A DNA stretch of 64,000 bases from contig QWDQ01000002.1 of assembly GCA_003868215.1 (NCBI GenBank), forward strand, positions 186,001 to 250,000, given 5' to 3'. Shown in pieces: positions 1-12,301 of this stretch (its first letter is position 1; each line of letters begins with the position of its first letter). The position numbers and the translations under genes were made by a program. The stretch comes from Pseudophaeomoniella oleicola. Its lineage: Eukaryota; Ascomycota; Eurotiomycetes; Phaeomoniellales; Phaeomoniellaceae. The notes beneath the pieces are model-generated. The model saw only the letters and a program-made list of their open reading frames with translations, made no database searches and had not been told where the DNA came from.

Positions 1-378
1 CTCGTCATCCATGTCCCCAAGATCATCAAGAAACAAGAGAAGAAGAGTATCCGCATCGATACACCTTCCCCATCTCCCGAGCGTGCCTCCTCATTGCCAG
101 TGAGAGAGAAAGGAAAAGGAAAGGAACCCGCAACGGAGCTTGACATGTACGAGACCACACCTGCTCCACTTGAATCGGTCACGGAGCAAGGTGACGACCA
201 CAAGACAGATGAAGCTATGCAGGAGGATCCCCCTGAAGTTCTCCCCGAGTATTCCGCCGAACCCCATCATGAACAAGGCTATCATTACGACTACGAATAC
301 GACCACGACCATCACAGCAACCCGGACTCCAAGGATGGAGACGACGAGGGCGAGTACGTCAAGATCAATGTCGACTAG
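1..378 (+). CDS. 3' end of an unknown acidic, low-complexity protein
   Basis: The frame is open from the first base and ends with TAG at 376-378, giving the last 125 residues of a gene that starts outside the window. The visible part begins with a basic stretch (VPKIIKKQEKK), then a Ser/Pro segment, then a long acidic and His/Tyr/Asp-rich tail that ends EGEYVKINVD. No domain, membrane segment or catalytic motif is visible, and the tail is probably disordered. It converges on the membrane-protein gene to its right. No function can be named; the body of the protein lies to the left of the window. Confidence 0.6.
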   Translation, partial: LVIHVPKIIKKQEKKSIRIDTPSPSPERASSLPVREKGKGKEPATELDMYETTPAPLESVTEQGDDHKTDEAMQEDPPEVLPEYSAEPHHEQGYHYDYEYDHDHHSNPDSKDGDDEGEYVKINVD

Positions 379-966
379 ACGTTGACGCATGCATCTGACC
401 ACGGTCAGAGGATGATGCCCAATTTTTCATACTCAGTTGTCTGTCTATTGTCTTCTTGTACCAATAACTTTTATTGGAGGATTTCTTACTGGCGTCGAGG
501 GTGTATCACGAATTAGGAAGTTTACATTGGGAAAAGGAAAGAGAGAGTCTTGTCAACACATCCTTGTATGTTACCAACGACTCGAGGAACAATAATATGC
601 TGTTGTTAAAGTACCTAGTAGCAACCAGGTAGACTAGCTGCCTGGTTCGGTCCATCATACGAAATAGGAAACAAATAATATGGCCCAGTTGGAGCAGCAA
701 AACAAATATCCCTTAATTTTAAAAATGATTTATATCTCGTGAAATGTGTTTTTGGATGGGATCTATCTATTGGGAATTCTACAATTCCTTTCCCCCGTCT
801 GTATAACCTCATCATATCAACATAATATAGAGTACATCGGTTATACATAATATATAGAGATTATGAATACCTCAAAGATTTGATCTCCAGAGTAGATCCT
901 TCAGAAACATGTACATATATATCTCCCAAAAGATAAAACACTCTAACCCAGATGCCACAAAGAATT
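379..966. other. Convergent 3' intergenic region
   Basis: AT-rich stretch between two genes that face each other tail to tail; it should hold both 3' UTRs and poly(A) sites. Small open frames here are short, overlap on both strands and match no family I recognise. Confidence 0.5.
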
Positions 967-2339
967 TCAAAAATCCATGACCCGTCGTCGTGGGTGGTGG
1001 ATGTTGCTTATATTCATGTTCATGTTCATTATCGAGGACCGTCTGGGTTGTTGTTGTTCTTGCTGTCCTCTGTTTTGTTGGTGTTGGTGTTCGTGTTGAG
1101 GTAATAGAGGGACAGGGGCAAGATGGTTATCTCGGAGTTCGTAGTATTCGCCTGCCCCGGCACCCGTACGGAACCCAGGGAGGCCTCTGCGTGGGTTGCT
1201 GCTGTTGTTGCCGTTGTTACTGGTAGGCCACGATGGGAGGAAGATGATGCTGCTGTGAGCGCGAGATTTGCGGGAATCGGTGGTGGTGTTGAAAGACGAC
1301 AAGGAGGATTTCGATCGGTGGTCGTGATAGTGGCGGGTGGCGGCGATGCTGTTGCAGACGCATGTGCCGGCGTAGCCGAGGGTGAGGACAGCGAGGAGAC
1401 AGACGCGTGCGACGCTGACGGGGGACCAGAGCGGGTTGCCGTGTTCGAGGCCGTTGTGGGGGACGGTGTGGCGGAGGGGGAGGGGGCAGATGGGTGTTGG
1501 GAGAGGGAGGGAGGGGAGGAGGAGTTCGCAGCGGGTGGAGAGGGGGGTGATGAAGAGGAGGGATAGGAGCAGAGGGGAGGTGATGAGAAGAGGCAGCACG
1601 GAGGTGGAGGGACCGGAGCTTGTGGTGAGGTGTTGGTGGAAGATCGAGAGGAGGGAGTGGAGGAGAGTGGCGAGGGGAACGAGACTTGTATAGAAGATCA
1701 AGGACCTGTCATAGATATTATTACTACTATTGATGTTCTTGAAGTGACGGTGTTGAATAGAAAGACGTTGGATAGGTTGGAGAAATAGAAACAGAGAGGA
1801 AACCCTCGGAGCGAACTTACGTTAGGTTGGCCTGAGGTTCGGATGAGCTTGCCTTGAGAACGTATTCAACACTTGCTATGAAGAGGACGAGGGAGATCGC
1901 AAAGTTGAAGCAGGTGGTGAGAAAGTATGCGAGGTTGAGAGATGGCATGCCGCCTGGACTGGACGGCCTCAGAGTTGGGCAGATGGGTAGTTGCCCAGAT
2001 GCGGACAGTCCTTTGAGCCTTTGGGCTACCTGACAGCGGGCTCATGCATACTAGAAGCAAGGCGTATATGATGCAGATGTCGATGCGCAAAGCAAACGTT
2101 GATAAGTACGATAACGACTTGAAGATGGCCAAGAGCGAAAAGATATAGACAACAGCAGATGATGCTCATGTGCGGCGCAGCAAGAAGGCTGGAAGGCTTC
2201 GACCAGGTCGAAACAAGCCTCTATAGACGACATAAGGCTTCATATCAAATAGCTTACCTCTAACTTGGGTGAATGAAGTGGTAGGATACGCACCAGCGTC
2301 ATTCGTTTGAACCTCATTCGTGGTATTTGCATTTATGGT
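967..2339 (-). CDS. Multi-pass membrane protein, spliced, 5' end unresolved
   Basis: Three exons join cleanly: 2164-2030, 1953-1821 and 1705-967, with introns 1954-2029 (76 nt) and 1706-1820 (115 nt) in matching phase. Together they encode about six hydrophobic helices: VVYIFSLLAIFKSLSYL, a second around ICIIYALLLVC, a third around FLTTCFNFAISLVLFIA, then LIFYTSLVPLATLLHSLL and two more, followed by a long Ser/Asn/His/Gln-rich, probably cytosolic tail ending RRRVMDF. An upstream coding piece with an extracellular look (2339-2258, rich in Asn/Thr) joins in phase through a 93-nt intron, but its acceptor would be an unusual GAG and no in-frame ATG follows the preceding stop, so the true first exon is not settled. 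The architecture fits a fungal seven-helix integral membrane protein; I do not recognise the family. Confidence 0.55.
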
Positions 2340-3241
2340 TTACCGAGCACGTTGAGAACTCGACCACGGTTGCGTGACCACTGCGTCTGTTCCTGTACGA
2401 TCCATACATAAAGAATCAGAGAGGTACGGCGCCATTCTGACATTGCATTGGGAAACATGGAAAACGTCGGTGTGCTGGTGTCCCGTCTCCTGAATGTTTG
2501 GATATGAATTGAGGTTGGACAGGTGAAAGGAGTGACGAATAAGAAAGGAGAAGCGGTGTTGCACGAAGCGCCTGTGGCTTCGCCCGCTCCTCATCTCTTT
2601 AACAACAACCAACAATTAACCGCCCAATCCTCATCTGCATCATCTCAATCAAGCCAACAAATTTACCATCGATATTCCCAACTAACATGCCGTGATGCCT
2701 AGATCAAGCCAAGTTGCGCTATTTGGCGCCCATAAAGCATGGCTGACACTGCCGTAATGGGATCTACACCATCTCTCCGCGACGTTGGAAACGCCCTGAC
2801 AGCTGTAGCCCATCCCTCACCAAGAAAGAAGGCTGGAATAGGTCGGTTACACGGTCCAAGTTGACACAAAGGGGAAAAGCTGCTTCCCTAGATATGTACC
2901 TAAGCTAGCACGCGATGGCTAACAAATCTCCCACTCATTGTACTGTTACCGATAACGATCCTGGCGCTTGCGGGCAATAAGCGAACGTGTTTCAACTCGT
3001 CCACCAAGGACAAAGGCACAACATGCTCCATACGGAAGAGGAAGAGAAGAGATGGAACCTGAATGCTACGTACACCATGTCCCCAGTCAACCACATGTCG
3101 TCTATCCTCATCTGGTAAGTGATCGGTCGCTCATGGGCCGTAGTAGACACTGGGAATTGCTTCAAAATCAACATATGACCACCACTTGCTACCTCATGCC
3201 TTCTCTATTTCCCACTGTGACTCCCCAACAGTCCGTGAAGA
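2340..3241. other. Divergent intergenic region
   Basis: Lies between the membrane-protein gene on the minus strand and the tail-anchored protein gene on the plus strand, so it should carry both promoters and possibly the missing first exon of the former. No further gene is recognisable; short overlapping ORFs lack conserved motifs. Confidence 0.4.
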
Positions 3242-5104
3242 ATGGCCCAGATAGCAGAACCAAGAAGGTTCCCAGAAAGTGCTCTCCCTGCCAAAGCCTC
3301 TGACGGTAGCCATCTCTCCTGGACTGCTTTCAGATGGAACGTGCTTGCTCCATATCGAATCCGAATCCTCGACGCCGTCCCCGAAGAGCGTCTGCCAACG
3401 GAAGTTATCAAAGACGCAGAAGACAAGGCGAAACATGCTTCCCGTCCAGGCATCCAACGTGCACAATTCCTAGCCCAGATTGCCGCTGGCAGAGGATTCG
3501 GTCCATCACCCATCTTCCCTCCGAATCTCTTACCCGCGATAGATGATGAGGAAAAACTCATCAGATGTATGCTACCTCAGTGCTCGAGGGAGGCACTTCC
3601 TGAGAGAGCAAGGGCGCAGCGAGGTTCGATGTATGAACTTCCACTGCCACGACCGAGCCTGGTCTCTGGGTACACTCTTGACGCATTCACGGCCGGCGAA
3701 CGTTCTGAGCTTCCACAGTCGCTCACTGCCACTGGAACGGTTGTGCGCTACGATACTGGTTATGTGTCACCTGGGATTGCGTCTGTCGCCCCGTTTCTTT
3801 CATTCGAAATAGCCAAAAGCTCAGGGGAAGCTGAGATTGAGAGTGCCATGAACAGATGCGCGTTGAATGGGTCATGGTGTGTCCGTGCAACCCAGTTGAT
3901 GTACAACAAAGCCTACCAGGGATTCATCATCCCCCAGCTTCCGACTGCGTTCTCTTGCACCATCGACAATAATTTTGCTATCCTGAATCATCACTGGATT
4001 GACCACGGCGAGGAATACTATATGGCTCCACTACGCCGATTCAACTTTGACGACGAGGATGAATTTGTGAGGTTTCTCGCTTTCATCAAGGCCATCGAAG
4101 GGCAAGCCCTGATCAGAGACTTGCCAAGAGTCAAGGCAGGCATCGAACGGTTGTCGCTTCAGCTAACCACACCACCCATGACACCTGACGATAGCCGACC
4201 GGACGCGAGAATTCATTACGATCGAACAGGATCTAATGACATCCTCGAAGCTCTCAAGACGACGTTTAGCAACCTACCTTGGCGTATGGATGAAGACGAT
4301 CGTACACCCATGCCGTCGTCAGCGATCAAGTCACCCATGGGCACCCGATCGAGAGCCGGTGTCTTCGACTTCTCCTACGTCGACGTGAACTCTCGGCCGG
4401 CAGTAGCAAACTTTGCGGCATTGAGAGGACATAGACGAACAGAGTCGAACGTTAGCGACCACTCGAGCATCTCATCACCGATATCGCCTGTTGCAACGAA
4501 ACGACCACCCATAAGTCATTGTAATCGACCATCTGTACCCGTTATACGATTACCAGCGAGTCCGAAAGAACGCTCAAATTCGCCGTCATCACCCGCTCCC
4601 CCAGTGCAATGGCAACAGCAGCTCATGGCCTTGACACAAGAGGTACAAAGCCTGAGAAAAGAACTACGAGAGCTGAAGACGTCTGCGTCGCCGCTACCGA
4701 GCCCAGCCGTGCCTCACATACAGACCCAACCACTTCTCGAAGAACCGGGCCTCGCCCCGATCCCAGAAGAAAACACGTCCCCATCCAAAGACGTCGTCGT
4801 CACCGTCTCCTCGTCACCTACATCTCCGCTGAAAAAGGAACTGACCGTGACCGTGACCGAGTTACCTCCAACCGCCGCCGCATCACCAGCAGACCATCAT
4901 ACCCCTTCACCCACGATCCCAACGACGACGACGATGATGATTTCACGGATCCTCCCCCTCCCCAACCTCCACCTCCACATCCCGCGTCTCTCCTTCTGGC
5001 ACATCGCCGCCTCGATCTACCTCGCAATCCTGCTCTGGAAATTAGTCTTCGGCAACAACACTCAGCAACATCGCGAAGCCATCGCGTGTCTTGTTTTTCC
5101 CTGA
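3242..5104 (+). CDS. Tail-anchored protein with DUF7924-like domain
   Basis: A single uninterrupted frame of 620 aa. Residues about 60-305 form a folded region whose pattern resembles the fungal DUF7924 family: a hydrophobic strand with E and K (PFLSFEIAKS, 184-193), a Cys/Ala-rich helix, a strand CTIDNNFAILNHHWI near 239-253, then a helical segment. That family has been suggested to be nuclease-like (PD-(D/E)XK fold), but the catalytic pattern here is not exact and activity is not claimed. Residues about 310-455 are Ser/Pro-rich and disordered; a coiled coil follows near 458-483 (QQLMALTQEVQSLRKELREL). One hydrophobic helix near 584-604 (FWHIAASIYLAILLWKLVFG) sits 16 residues before the end, so the protein is probably anchored in a membrane by its tail. 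The ATG at 3242 is the first in frame; an upstream intron cannot be excluded. It ends tail to tail with the Wdr8 gene. Confidence 0.7.
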   Translation: MAQIAEPRRFPESALPAKASDGSHLSWTAFRWNVLAPYRIRILDAVPEERLPTEVIKDAEDKAKHASRPGIQRAQFLAQIAAGRGFGPSPIFPPNLLPAIDDEEKLIRCMLPQCSREALPERARAQRGSMYELPLPRPSLVSGYTLDAFTAGERSELPQSLTATGTVVRYDTGYVSPGIASVAPFLSFEIAKSSGEAEIESAMNRCALNGSWCVRATQLMYNKAYQGFIIPQLPTAFSCTIDNNFAILNHHWIDHGEEYYMAPLRRFNFDDEDEFVRFLAFIKAIEGQALIRDLPRVKAGIERLSLQLTTPPMTPDDSRPDARIHYDRTGSNDILEALKTTFSNLPWRMDEDDRTPMPSSAIKSPMGTRSRAGVFDFSYVDVNSRPAVANFAALRGHRRTESNVSDHSSISSPISPVATKRPPISHCNRPSVPVIRLPASPKERSNSPSSPAPPVQWQQQLMALTQEVQSLRKELRELKTSASPLPSPAVPHIQTQPLLEEPGLAPIPEENTSPSKDVVVTVSSSPTSPLKKELTVTVTELPPTAAASPADHHTPSPTIPTTTTMMISRILPLPNLHLHIPRLSFWHIAASIYLAILLWKLVFGNNTQQHREAIACLVFP

Positions 5105-5556
5105 GGTCCTTTTCGGTGGGGGGGGGGGGGGAAATAAGGCGTTGATTGTACGAACGAATGAATGAATAAATGAATAAACGACGATGATGTTGTGATTTGT
5201 GAGGAAAGGGAGATGTTTGAGGATTATATATATTATAGTAAGAGTACGGACGTACCTACATGCAATAGATAGTTTGACGGGAGGGGTATATACACGATCT
5301 AACAACTCCTTCTCTATTATAGAGACCACCGCCTACTAAGCTACCTAAGGTAGGTATACAACCAATTAGTTAGGGCAATCCTCTAGAACCATCTTATTCC
5401 TTCAAGTTACTTTTGAAAATTTATCTCATCCCGTCAACCCCCCCCCCCCCTTTTTTTTCCCCCCCGTAAATACCTATTTGGCCGCCATCGTCGGAGGAGG
5501 GATATATCCTGCTTTTTGTCGTCGTGGATGAAACACACTGGAATTCTGCAGAGATT
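5105..5556. other. Convergent 3' region with G14 and C13 homopolymer tracts
   Basis: Region between two converging genes. It contains a run of 14 G at 5118-5131 and, about 300 bases on, a run of 13 C at 5438-5450 followed by T8 and C7. The two tracts are complementary and could pair in RNA or single-stranded DNA, but each is also a place where sequencing length errors are common. No gene seen. Confidence 0.5.
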
Positions 5557-7268
5557 TTAAATGTTCAAAATGCTGCGGAATCTGAGCATGTTGTCGTTCC
5601 TGTCGTTGTTGGTGAAACCTTGAGTGATGAAACCGAGATCAAAAGATGTTTCGTGGGTGAGGAGGAAGAGGTAATCTTCATCTTTGGTGGGGGGTTCCTT
5701 TTTCAATTGTTGGTGCCCATCTTCTCCATCCTCTCCTTCAGTCTCATCTCTAGTCTTTTTTTGCTCGTTTCGTCGTACCCATTTCACTTCGAGTTTCCCG
5801 CTTGATGAATCAGCAGCCCTTGCCATTTGAACGTCTACACTTCTCGGTGGGTTGCTCTTCGTCCAGAGATGTACTCGCGACTTTGTGGCTGTGGTTAGTA
5901 TGAGCAAGGCATCGGGGATCTGTGGATGCCAGAGTATCTGTCGTACTGGATCACGGAAACTTAGGACCGCGAGAGGTGATCGGAAACCTTGCCATACCCA
6001 GACTGTGGAAGGAGCGAGGCCGGACGTTGAAGCAATCATGCTGCTATCGATGTTCTCAACCATCTGTTCGACAGTGCGAGGGACACCATTGGCTGTCAAA
6101 GGTGGCACAGTGGGCAGGGTGAATGGCCGTGCATTTTGCTCGATAAGCTGATCCTTCTCTGATACCTCTTGCCAGACAAAGGTTGACGGATCTTCAAGCT
6201 GATCAAGGTGGCTGAAGATATCGACCACGGTCCACTACGGTCCTGTCAATACAAGAAGTAAGAAAGTCCTTTGATGTGGCTCACCTGATATGATGCATCC
6301 AACCGACGAAGAACGATATGTCCGCTGTAGTCTACTACTGTCAAGATATTACTTGCAGAAAGCCATGCCACAGACTTGACGCCGAGACCTTCAAACTCGG
6401 CGAAATCGAGACCAGCTCCAGTCTCCGTTATATCCATATGAGTAAGTGGCTGACCATCAGCTGTGCAGAACTTGATGGTACATCCCATACTGGCCGTGTC
6501 CCAGACAGCCATAAATCGACCATCAGGGGACCAGATGATTCCTTGAGCGTCGACAGTGGAACAGTTAGCAGTCGTTTCTGGCGTCCAGCTTGACTCGCCA
6601 ACTTTGTACGTCGTTACAATATCTTTCCCATCCAACCTAGCGAGCAAGGACAGGTGGTGACCTTTTGGATGGAATGCGAAGGAGTTTGCCGATGAGAATT
6701 TGGGAGATTTCAGCTCAATGTATGACCGAGTATCGATGGTCAAGATAGTGGCATGAATGTTCATCTCTGTCATGACTAAAGCATGTCGGTGATCGAATGC
6801 AAAATCTACGTACGTAATTTTCCCAAAGGTATCACCCATATCGACGTGGAAAAGTAATTGCCTCCTGCGATCTGTCTCCGTTACGCTGTATATTTGTATA
6901 TAGCGGCTATCTGAGAGGAGAATACGGGAATCCGTCGGAGGTTGCTCTCTCTCAAATGCAATCCCCTCGAAGGCAGAAGACGTAGCAACAGGAGACCATC
7001 GAATCGTGTTGATTCGAGATGCCAATTTGGGATCCTGTAATCTGATTTTGCGATAGAGGCGGCCGTGCGTTGTAGTCGAGGACATGTCTATGATTTGGAC
7101 ATCCTTGTCGTCCCCTATGGCAGCGAGCCATCGTCCATCTTGAGATAGGACTGGCCGGCGAGATGCTTTGACAAGATATCAGAAAGAGGGAGAAAAAAGA
7201 GAAAGGAATGCCAGAACAAGACACCTACTGAGCCCATGGGATAGATCCATGTTTATAGATGATCCCAT
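5557..7268 (-). CDS. wdr8: WD-repeat protein Wdr8/WRAP73
   Basis: Orthologue of human WRAP73 and fission yeast Wdr8, which work at the spindle pole/centrosome with an Msd1/SSX2IP-type partner to anchor microtubule minus ends. Exons 7268-7229, 7165-6285 and 6234-5557 are joined by introns of 63 and 50 nt and give 532 aa; every junction keeps phase. Family blocks are clear: an N-terminal LSQDGRWLAAI blade, IIWSPDGRFMAVWDT, GLGVKSVAWLSASNILTVVD, and a C-terminal block VWVWQGFRSPLAVLSF followed by QILWHPQ and RVHLWT, corresponding to the human NAVWVWDI...LYLWSP segment. A later in-frame ATG at 7250 is an alternative start. The last 60 residues carry a charged Lys/Glu/Asp stretch not typical of the animal protein. 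Converges with the tail-anchored gene to the left. Confidence 0.88.
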
Positions 7269-8389
7269 AGTAAGAAGAACGGCTGTCTTATGGGAGTCGA
7301 GAGAAGCGATAGCCGCCTTGAAATATAATGGCTGACCTCTAACAACATCATGTGACCGAGGTATCCATGCTATTTCGATATCTCGCTTTCATACCGAACG
7401 CTGGTGAAGGTGAAGGCAAATTTGGAAGCATGATACGTCCATGACAAAAACGCGTCTACGCGTGCTACCCTGATGATGCCGTTCTGCTGGCTTATGTAAT
7501 AAATTATAGCCAGATCAAGAGAGTTGATGTACCTTTAACGTGGCTCTTAGCTCTACGTCGTCGACCGACATTGGATCATATCTTATATGTAGATGTCTTC
7601 TCTCACTGTTGGTCATCCCCTTCGTTGAATGGGGAGATGAAAGAGTGTTGGTACACCCTCATTTTACTTTTATGTCTGTTCGCATTACAGAGTCGTGAAC
7701 GTTGATTGAACATCCCGTACTCTTCCATCAGACCAATTTCTAATGTCCAGGTATAGAGAATCGATGCACACTGAGAACAGCGTCTGGGACGGCTTGCCTA
7801 TGTCATCATATTATGTAGAGCCAACAGCGTGACAGACGCATCATACGTAGAATTATATAGAAAAGCAGCTTCTAAGAGTCAAGACTCCATTAAAAGACTT
7901 CCGAGGTATCGGTATATCGCTACGCAAAAGAAAATGAAGCTTGCCCACCCTTTGAGAAGCCATCAGGGTCAGAGGGGCGTACCAGCAACTCAACGATCTC
8001 CTTTGCACAAAATTCCCAAAGTTCATCACCAAATCCCCAGACATAGAAACCCCAACGGCAGAAACAAGTAAGACAAACACGTGCACACATATACAACCCC
8101 TTTGCTTCTCTTCATGTCTATAGACACTGACTTTCCAAAGATCTCTCTCAAACGCCACCTGACGAACGGAGAGTCCTGAGACAACACCTTGCATCGCAGT
8201 TCTTTCCAATCCTTCCCTTTTCCTGTGATGTTCCATATCACCAAATGGTGAAGAGGGGTATATAGTGTAACCAACGATGCGGTGACGTATTATAGTATAC
8301 ATTTGAGTCATCACCTTCAGCCACTTTTGTTGTGAGTACTGCCAATCATGCCCGAACCCTCATTTGCAATGAAACACAACCGAAATGGA
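7269..8389. other. Intergenic region between wdr8 and somA
   Basis: Upstream region of wdr8 and 3' region of the LisH regulator gene, both on the minus strand. Only short ORFs without recognisable motifs occur; nothing else is supported. Confidence 0.4.
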
Positions 8390-10913
8390 TCAGACTTCGG
8401 CACCACCTTCGACTCCATACCCACCGTCGAGACCTAAACCGGCTGCATCAAAGTTGAAAGCTCCACCTCCAACACCATTATCATCAGGATTGTTCAAAAA
8501 ACTATCGAAATCGAAGTTCTCAAGCACATCTGGAGCGTCCAACGGCCCAAAGTCCAGATTGAATGACGGGTCGACGCCATTGAAATCACCAAAAGTCGCA
8601 GCGCCCATTCCCATATTGGGATCACCGCCAGCACCAGGTACATTATTAGGTTGTTGGCCAGCTGCTTGGGACTGTTGATTTGGATTTCCAGCGTTGGCCT
8701 GCGGAACAGACGTGGGTGCCGATGTATTTGCGGCTGGAGCGTTGCCCGCGGATGGACCGTTCTTATTGAACGAGTTCGGGTGAACGGGCGTAATCGGGGT
8801 GGAGGGCGTGGGAGTTGCAGCTGTCTCGGAAGACTCCGACGCATTGGCACCTGCCGTTGTTGCAGAACCTTTCTTCTGTGGGCGGTTCTGTTAAACGGTT
8901 AGTCCACTCTAGATCAACCCAGATCAACATTGGGGAGTACACTTACCTTGCCCGTATTCTTGTCGCCCTTCTTTCCCTTAGCAGAAGAAGGATTGGCCTT
9001 ACTTGTTTGCTGAGGAGTTGGTGGAGCCTGGCTCGTGGTCTGTGGTGAGGACGGCTGTGTACCTCTGCCAGCATTGGCAGCAACTGGTGCCTGAGGAGGC
9101 GGCATCTCGTTGCGCTGTTGAGGAGTACCCATGTTACCCTGCGGTTGTCCCTGTTGGGACGGTTGCTGCATCATGGGCTGACCGCCTGGACCACCTTGCC
9201 AGTTGCCAGCGGGCATGCGACCAGCTTGTATGTTAGGATTCATACCATTAGGAGGTCGGACACCGCCTGGCATCATACCCAACATCTGATTGCTGAAATC
9301 TTGTGGCATCTGACCGTTGAAGTTCATCGGCGCTGGGGAGCCACCGGGACCGCCAGGCGTTGGTGATCCAGGTAGACCAGACTGACCGAGTTGTGGTGTT
9401 CTCTTCATTTGATCGCTAGGATTTGGCGATGGGCCGTTTCTACTGCCTGATGGCGACATACCGGGTGGTGGTTGCATGCCTTGCTGCGCAGGGATTCCAG
9501 GTTGACCGTCGGCGCGAGTCATGCTGTCTTGTTCCTGCCTGGCCATCATTAATCGCTTTTTGTTTTGTTGTTCTAGCAGCATCAGCTGCATCTGATAGTC
9601 CTGTAGTGCATGATTACCACCTTGACCACCGGCTCCTTGCGCCGCCATTCCTGCCCTCATCTGCGCATTGACTGCGGGATTGAAATTGTTGGGATCTATC
9701 ATGAAATTTTCGTTCATTGGTTGCATCATAGGAGAGCCTTGGTTGGGCATTACTCCGGCCGGGTTCATCATACCATTTGGCATGGCTCCCTGATTCATAG
9801 CTGAGCGGTTATGATGCTGCATCAGGTTTTGGGCATATACCTGCATAGATTTTGCCTGTACGGCAGGATTCTGTTGCGCAAACGACTGATATTGCTGCGG
9901 CGTCATCCCCTGAACATTGACACCATTCTTCATCATCATGTTTGTCATGGCATTCTGGCCCAGATTCGGAGGCATTCCTTGCGGTCTGCCGTTCGGAGCC
10001 ATTTGCTGTCCATTGAATTGAGCGCCCTCCAACCGAGGTCGCTTGTTAGGCGAACCCATGTTGTCCCCTGATGGAGGAGACTGAGGTCGATGGCCGTTCA
10101 TCTCCATATCAGGTTGGTCGGCACGCTGCATTTGCATCATCTGCCGTTGGGCTTGAAGCTGCTGCATTTGCTGTGGCGTCCTGGAGTGTCTGTGAGCAAT
10201 GCACGCAGGGAAGGGACGCTGATTGCCATGGGGCCGTGCTTACATGTTGTTTTTCATCATTTGTTTCTGCATCTCGTTGGGCATCGCGCCATTGCGCAAC
10301 TGCCGCATATTGTTGAACTGACCTATTTGACCAGGCATGATTTGGGGGTTGCGCAACATTTGGCCATTTTGTTGACTGTCTCGCAATCGCTGCAAGTTCT
10401 GCGAAGCACGTATTAGCTACCCCAAACGCGCACGCGATGCGCACTACTAACCTCTGTCTGTGCAAGATATTGCCTTGTTGCACTCATTTGTCCAGGCTTT
10501 CCTTTCGCACGCGAAGCTTGAAACATGTCAAAAAATAGGCAATACCAATCAAAGAGAAATGAGCTTCCAGAATTGCTCTCTGGCACATTGGGACGTGGCA
10601 GGTCATCTGGAATGGGAGCGGCGTCCTTCGAGTCTGTGTCCATTTCGTCGACTCCATTGACTTGTCGGCCAGGGCTCGGCTTGGTATTGTTCGCGGTGCG
10701 GATGGTCACCTTTTCGTCTCTGAATAGCGCACGTGCGCAATCGTGAAGACCATTTTTGAGGAAATAGTCATAGATATGCGTGTTCAACTGAATCTTCAAG
10801 GCCTCGTTGGATTCAGCGTTGTTTGGCGTTGCAGCATTGCTCATAATGCCCATACCGCCTCCTACCGGGCCTCCTGCGGCAGGGTTCATGCCAGCCATAT
10901 TCATGGGATTCAT
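8390..10913 (-). CDS. somA: LisH-domain developmental regulator, SomA/Flo8 type
   Basis: Transcription regulator of the SomA/Flo8/Adn group, known in Aspergillus and yeasts to control adhesion, filamentation and conidiation. Four exons (10913-10452, 10398-10244, 10180-8947, 8887-8390) with introns of 53, 63 and 59 nt give 782 aa. The LisH motif is at about residues 38-67 (LNTHIYDYFLKNGLHDCARA), and the family block FLFDWYCLFFDMF follows near residue 117. Exon 2 carries Gln/Asn/Met-rich sequence; exon 3 is a very long Met/Gln/Pro/Gly/Asn-rich low-complexity region with a short basic PNKRPRLE stretch that looks like a nuclear signal. The C-terminus is acidic and hydrophobic (LENFDFDSFLNNPDD), as in activation domains. 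A long stretch upstream without a gene suggests a long leader, usual for such regulators. Identity is strong; assignment to SomA rather than a broader LisH group is by domain order. Confidence 0.85.
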
Positions 10914-12291
10914 GATTTGTCAATCGAGGCAAGCCTCGAGAGGTCACGATTCGTGTCACAAGTAGCACGGTGAAGGGTCGCTACCGGGATAAATATCGCA
11001 AATATGGGCTGTGAAAGGTATATACCTCAGTATCGCCGGCTTGCTGCAAGTGGAAACCTGAGGCGCGCAAAGGTCTGTGGAAGAAACAGATCGTTGCACC
11101 AAAAGTCAGACGCGATGGCGAAAGCGGTCAAAATCTCGACAGGGGCATGGCGATCGTGGAGACAAGAGCGCGATTATTGTGGATGGAATGCGAAGGAGGG
11201 ACGCTGATGACGGCGATGTAAAATTTGGGAAGATGTGGTGTTGAGATTGTTGATGCGATCGATGGGATGCGGTGGTGGTAGTGCAGGTGTAAGTAGAAGC
11301 AGGAAGATCCGACCGCTGCTTTTGGAGTGTGAGGAGAGGAGGGTAATCTCGGATTCGGTCCCGTCGCCAATGTTGCTGGAAACAGATTAAGCGCGAAGCG
11401 TTGACTTGGTCTCTCAGTGCTGTTTGATATAAATGGTAAAAATCAGTACTACGTCGCTGTAATAGCAGCCAGAAAAATCGGTAGGTAAAATTGCAGACGA
11501 TTGATGATTGAGGTTGGGGACGAGGCAGATACGGTGACAGTCGCTATTTGATGTTCCAGCAATATCGAAGCGACCCCGAGGGTTATCGTGGGCAGCGGAC
11601 GGGGAAGGGAATGAGAAAAAGGTGCGAGGGAAGGGGGGTGAATGGACGAATGAATAGATGAATGGGTTCAGGTAAGGTCGAAGCTAGTCGTGAATGGTGT
11701 GTGGGTGGTGGGATTGGTTTGGAGGGAGAATAGGGAATAAGAAGATGAATATGGTGGAGTGATAACTTACTCTGGTGTACCTGATAATATCGTTGTCTGT
11801 CTGTCGGGTAGGGATGGAGGGAAGAGACTGAACACTACAAGTACCTCGTCGGTATCGTGCTCTCCTTCAGATGTTCAACAGGACTGGGAAGTCTTGTGTC
11901 TCTTTCTAAAGTTGATATCTTCATAAGATGAGATTAGGAAGACGACGAGATTGAGAGGAGCGGAAAGAAGATGATATGGAATGGGCGGCAGCAGTGGAGG
12001 TGGCAGGTAGTCGGGGTCGGAACCAGTCGATTTGAAATATACGGTAACGTATGGTAAAAGTTCGATTTGCTCGGGTACCCAAGGTAAATGGAGGTATTGA
12101 AGATGTGTGTGTGCCTGTGTGTCGAGGATACCTAAAGTACCTATCTAGGTTCCAGATTAATAGCAAAGGCAAAAGAGAAGTTTGTACAATTAGGTATCAA
12201 TCAACGTAACTGCTCTGTGACTGCCCAAAGGTATCTGGTAGCCAGCCAGCCTTAACACTGATGGCACCAGCTACTGACTATTGATACCGAC

Positions 12292-12301
12292 TAGGTACCT
12301 A
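12292..12301. repeat. TAGGTACCTA palindrome (copy 1)
   Basis: A perfect 10-bp palindrome in the gene-free stretch; an identical copy lies at 22204-22213. Related TACCTA/TAGGTA runs surround both. Confidence 0.5.

Noticed and set aside
1123-1693. Plus-strand ORFs of 147 and 103 codons opposite the membrane-protein gene
   Set aside because: Gly/Glu/Arg-rich complement of a low-complexity coding region; the minus-strand reading has helices and consistent splicing.
5118-5465. G14 and C13 tracts as a possible long hairpin or quadruplex switch
   Set aside because: They lie in a 3' intergenic region, length is prone to sequencing error, and no conserved structure around them supports a function.
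8914-10416. Plus-strand ORFs opposite somA
   Set aside because: They are antisense shadows of the Gln/Met/Pro-rich coding exons, with His/Cys/Leu-rich products typical of such complements.
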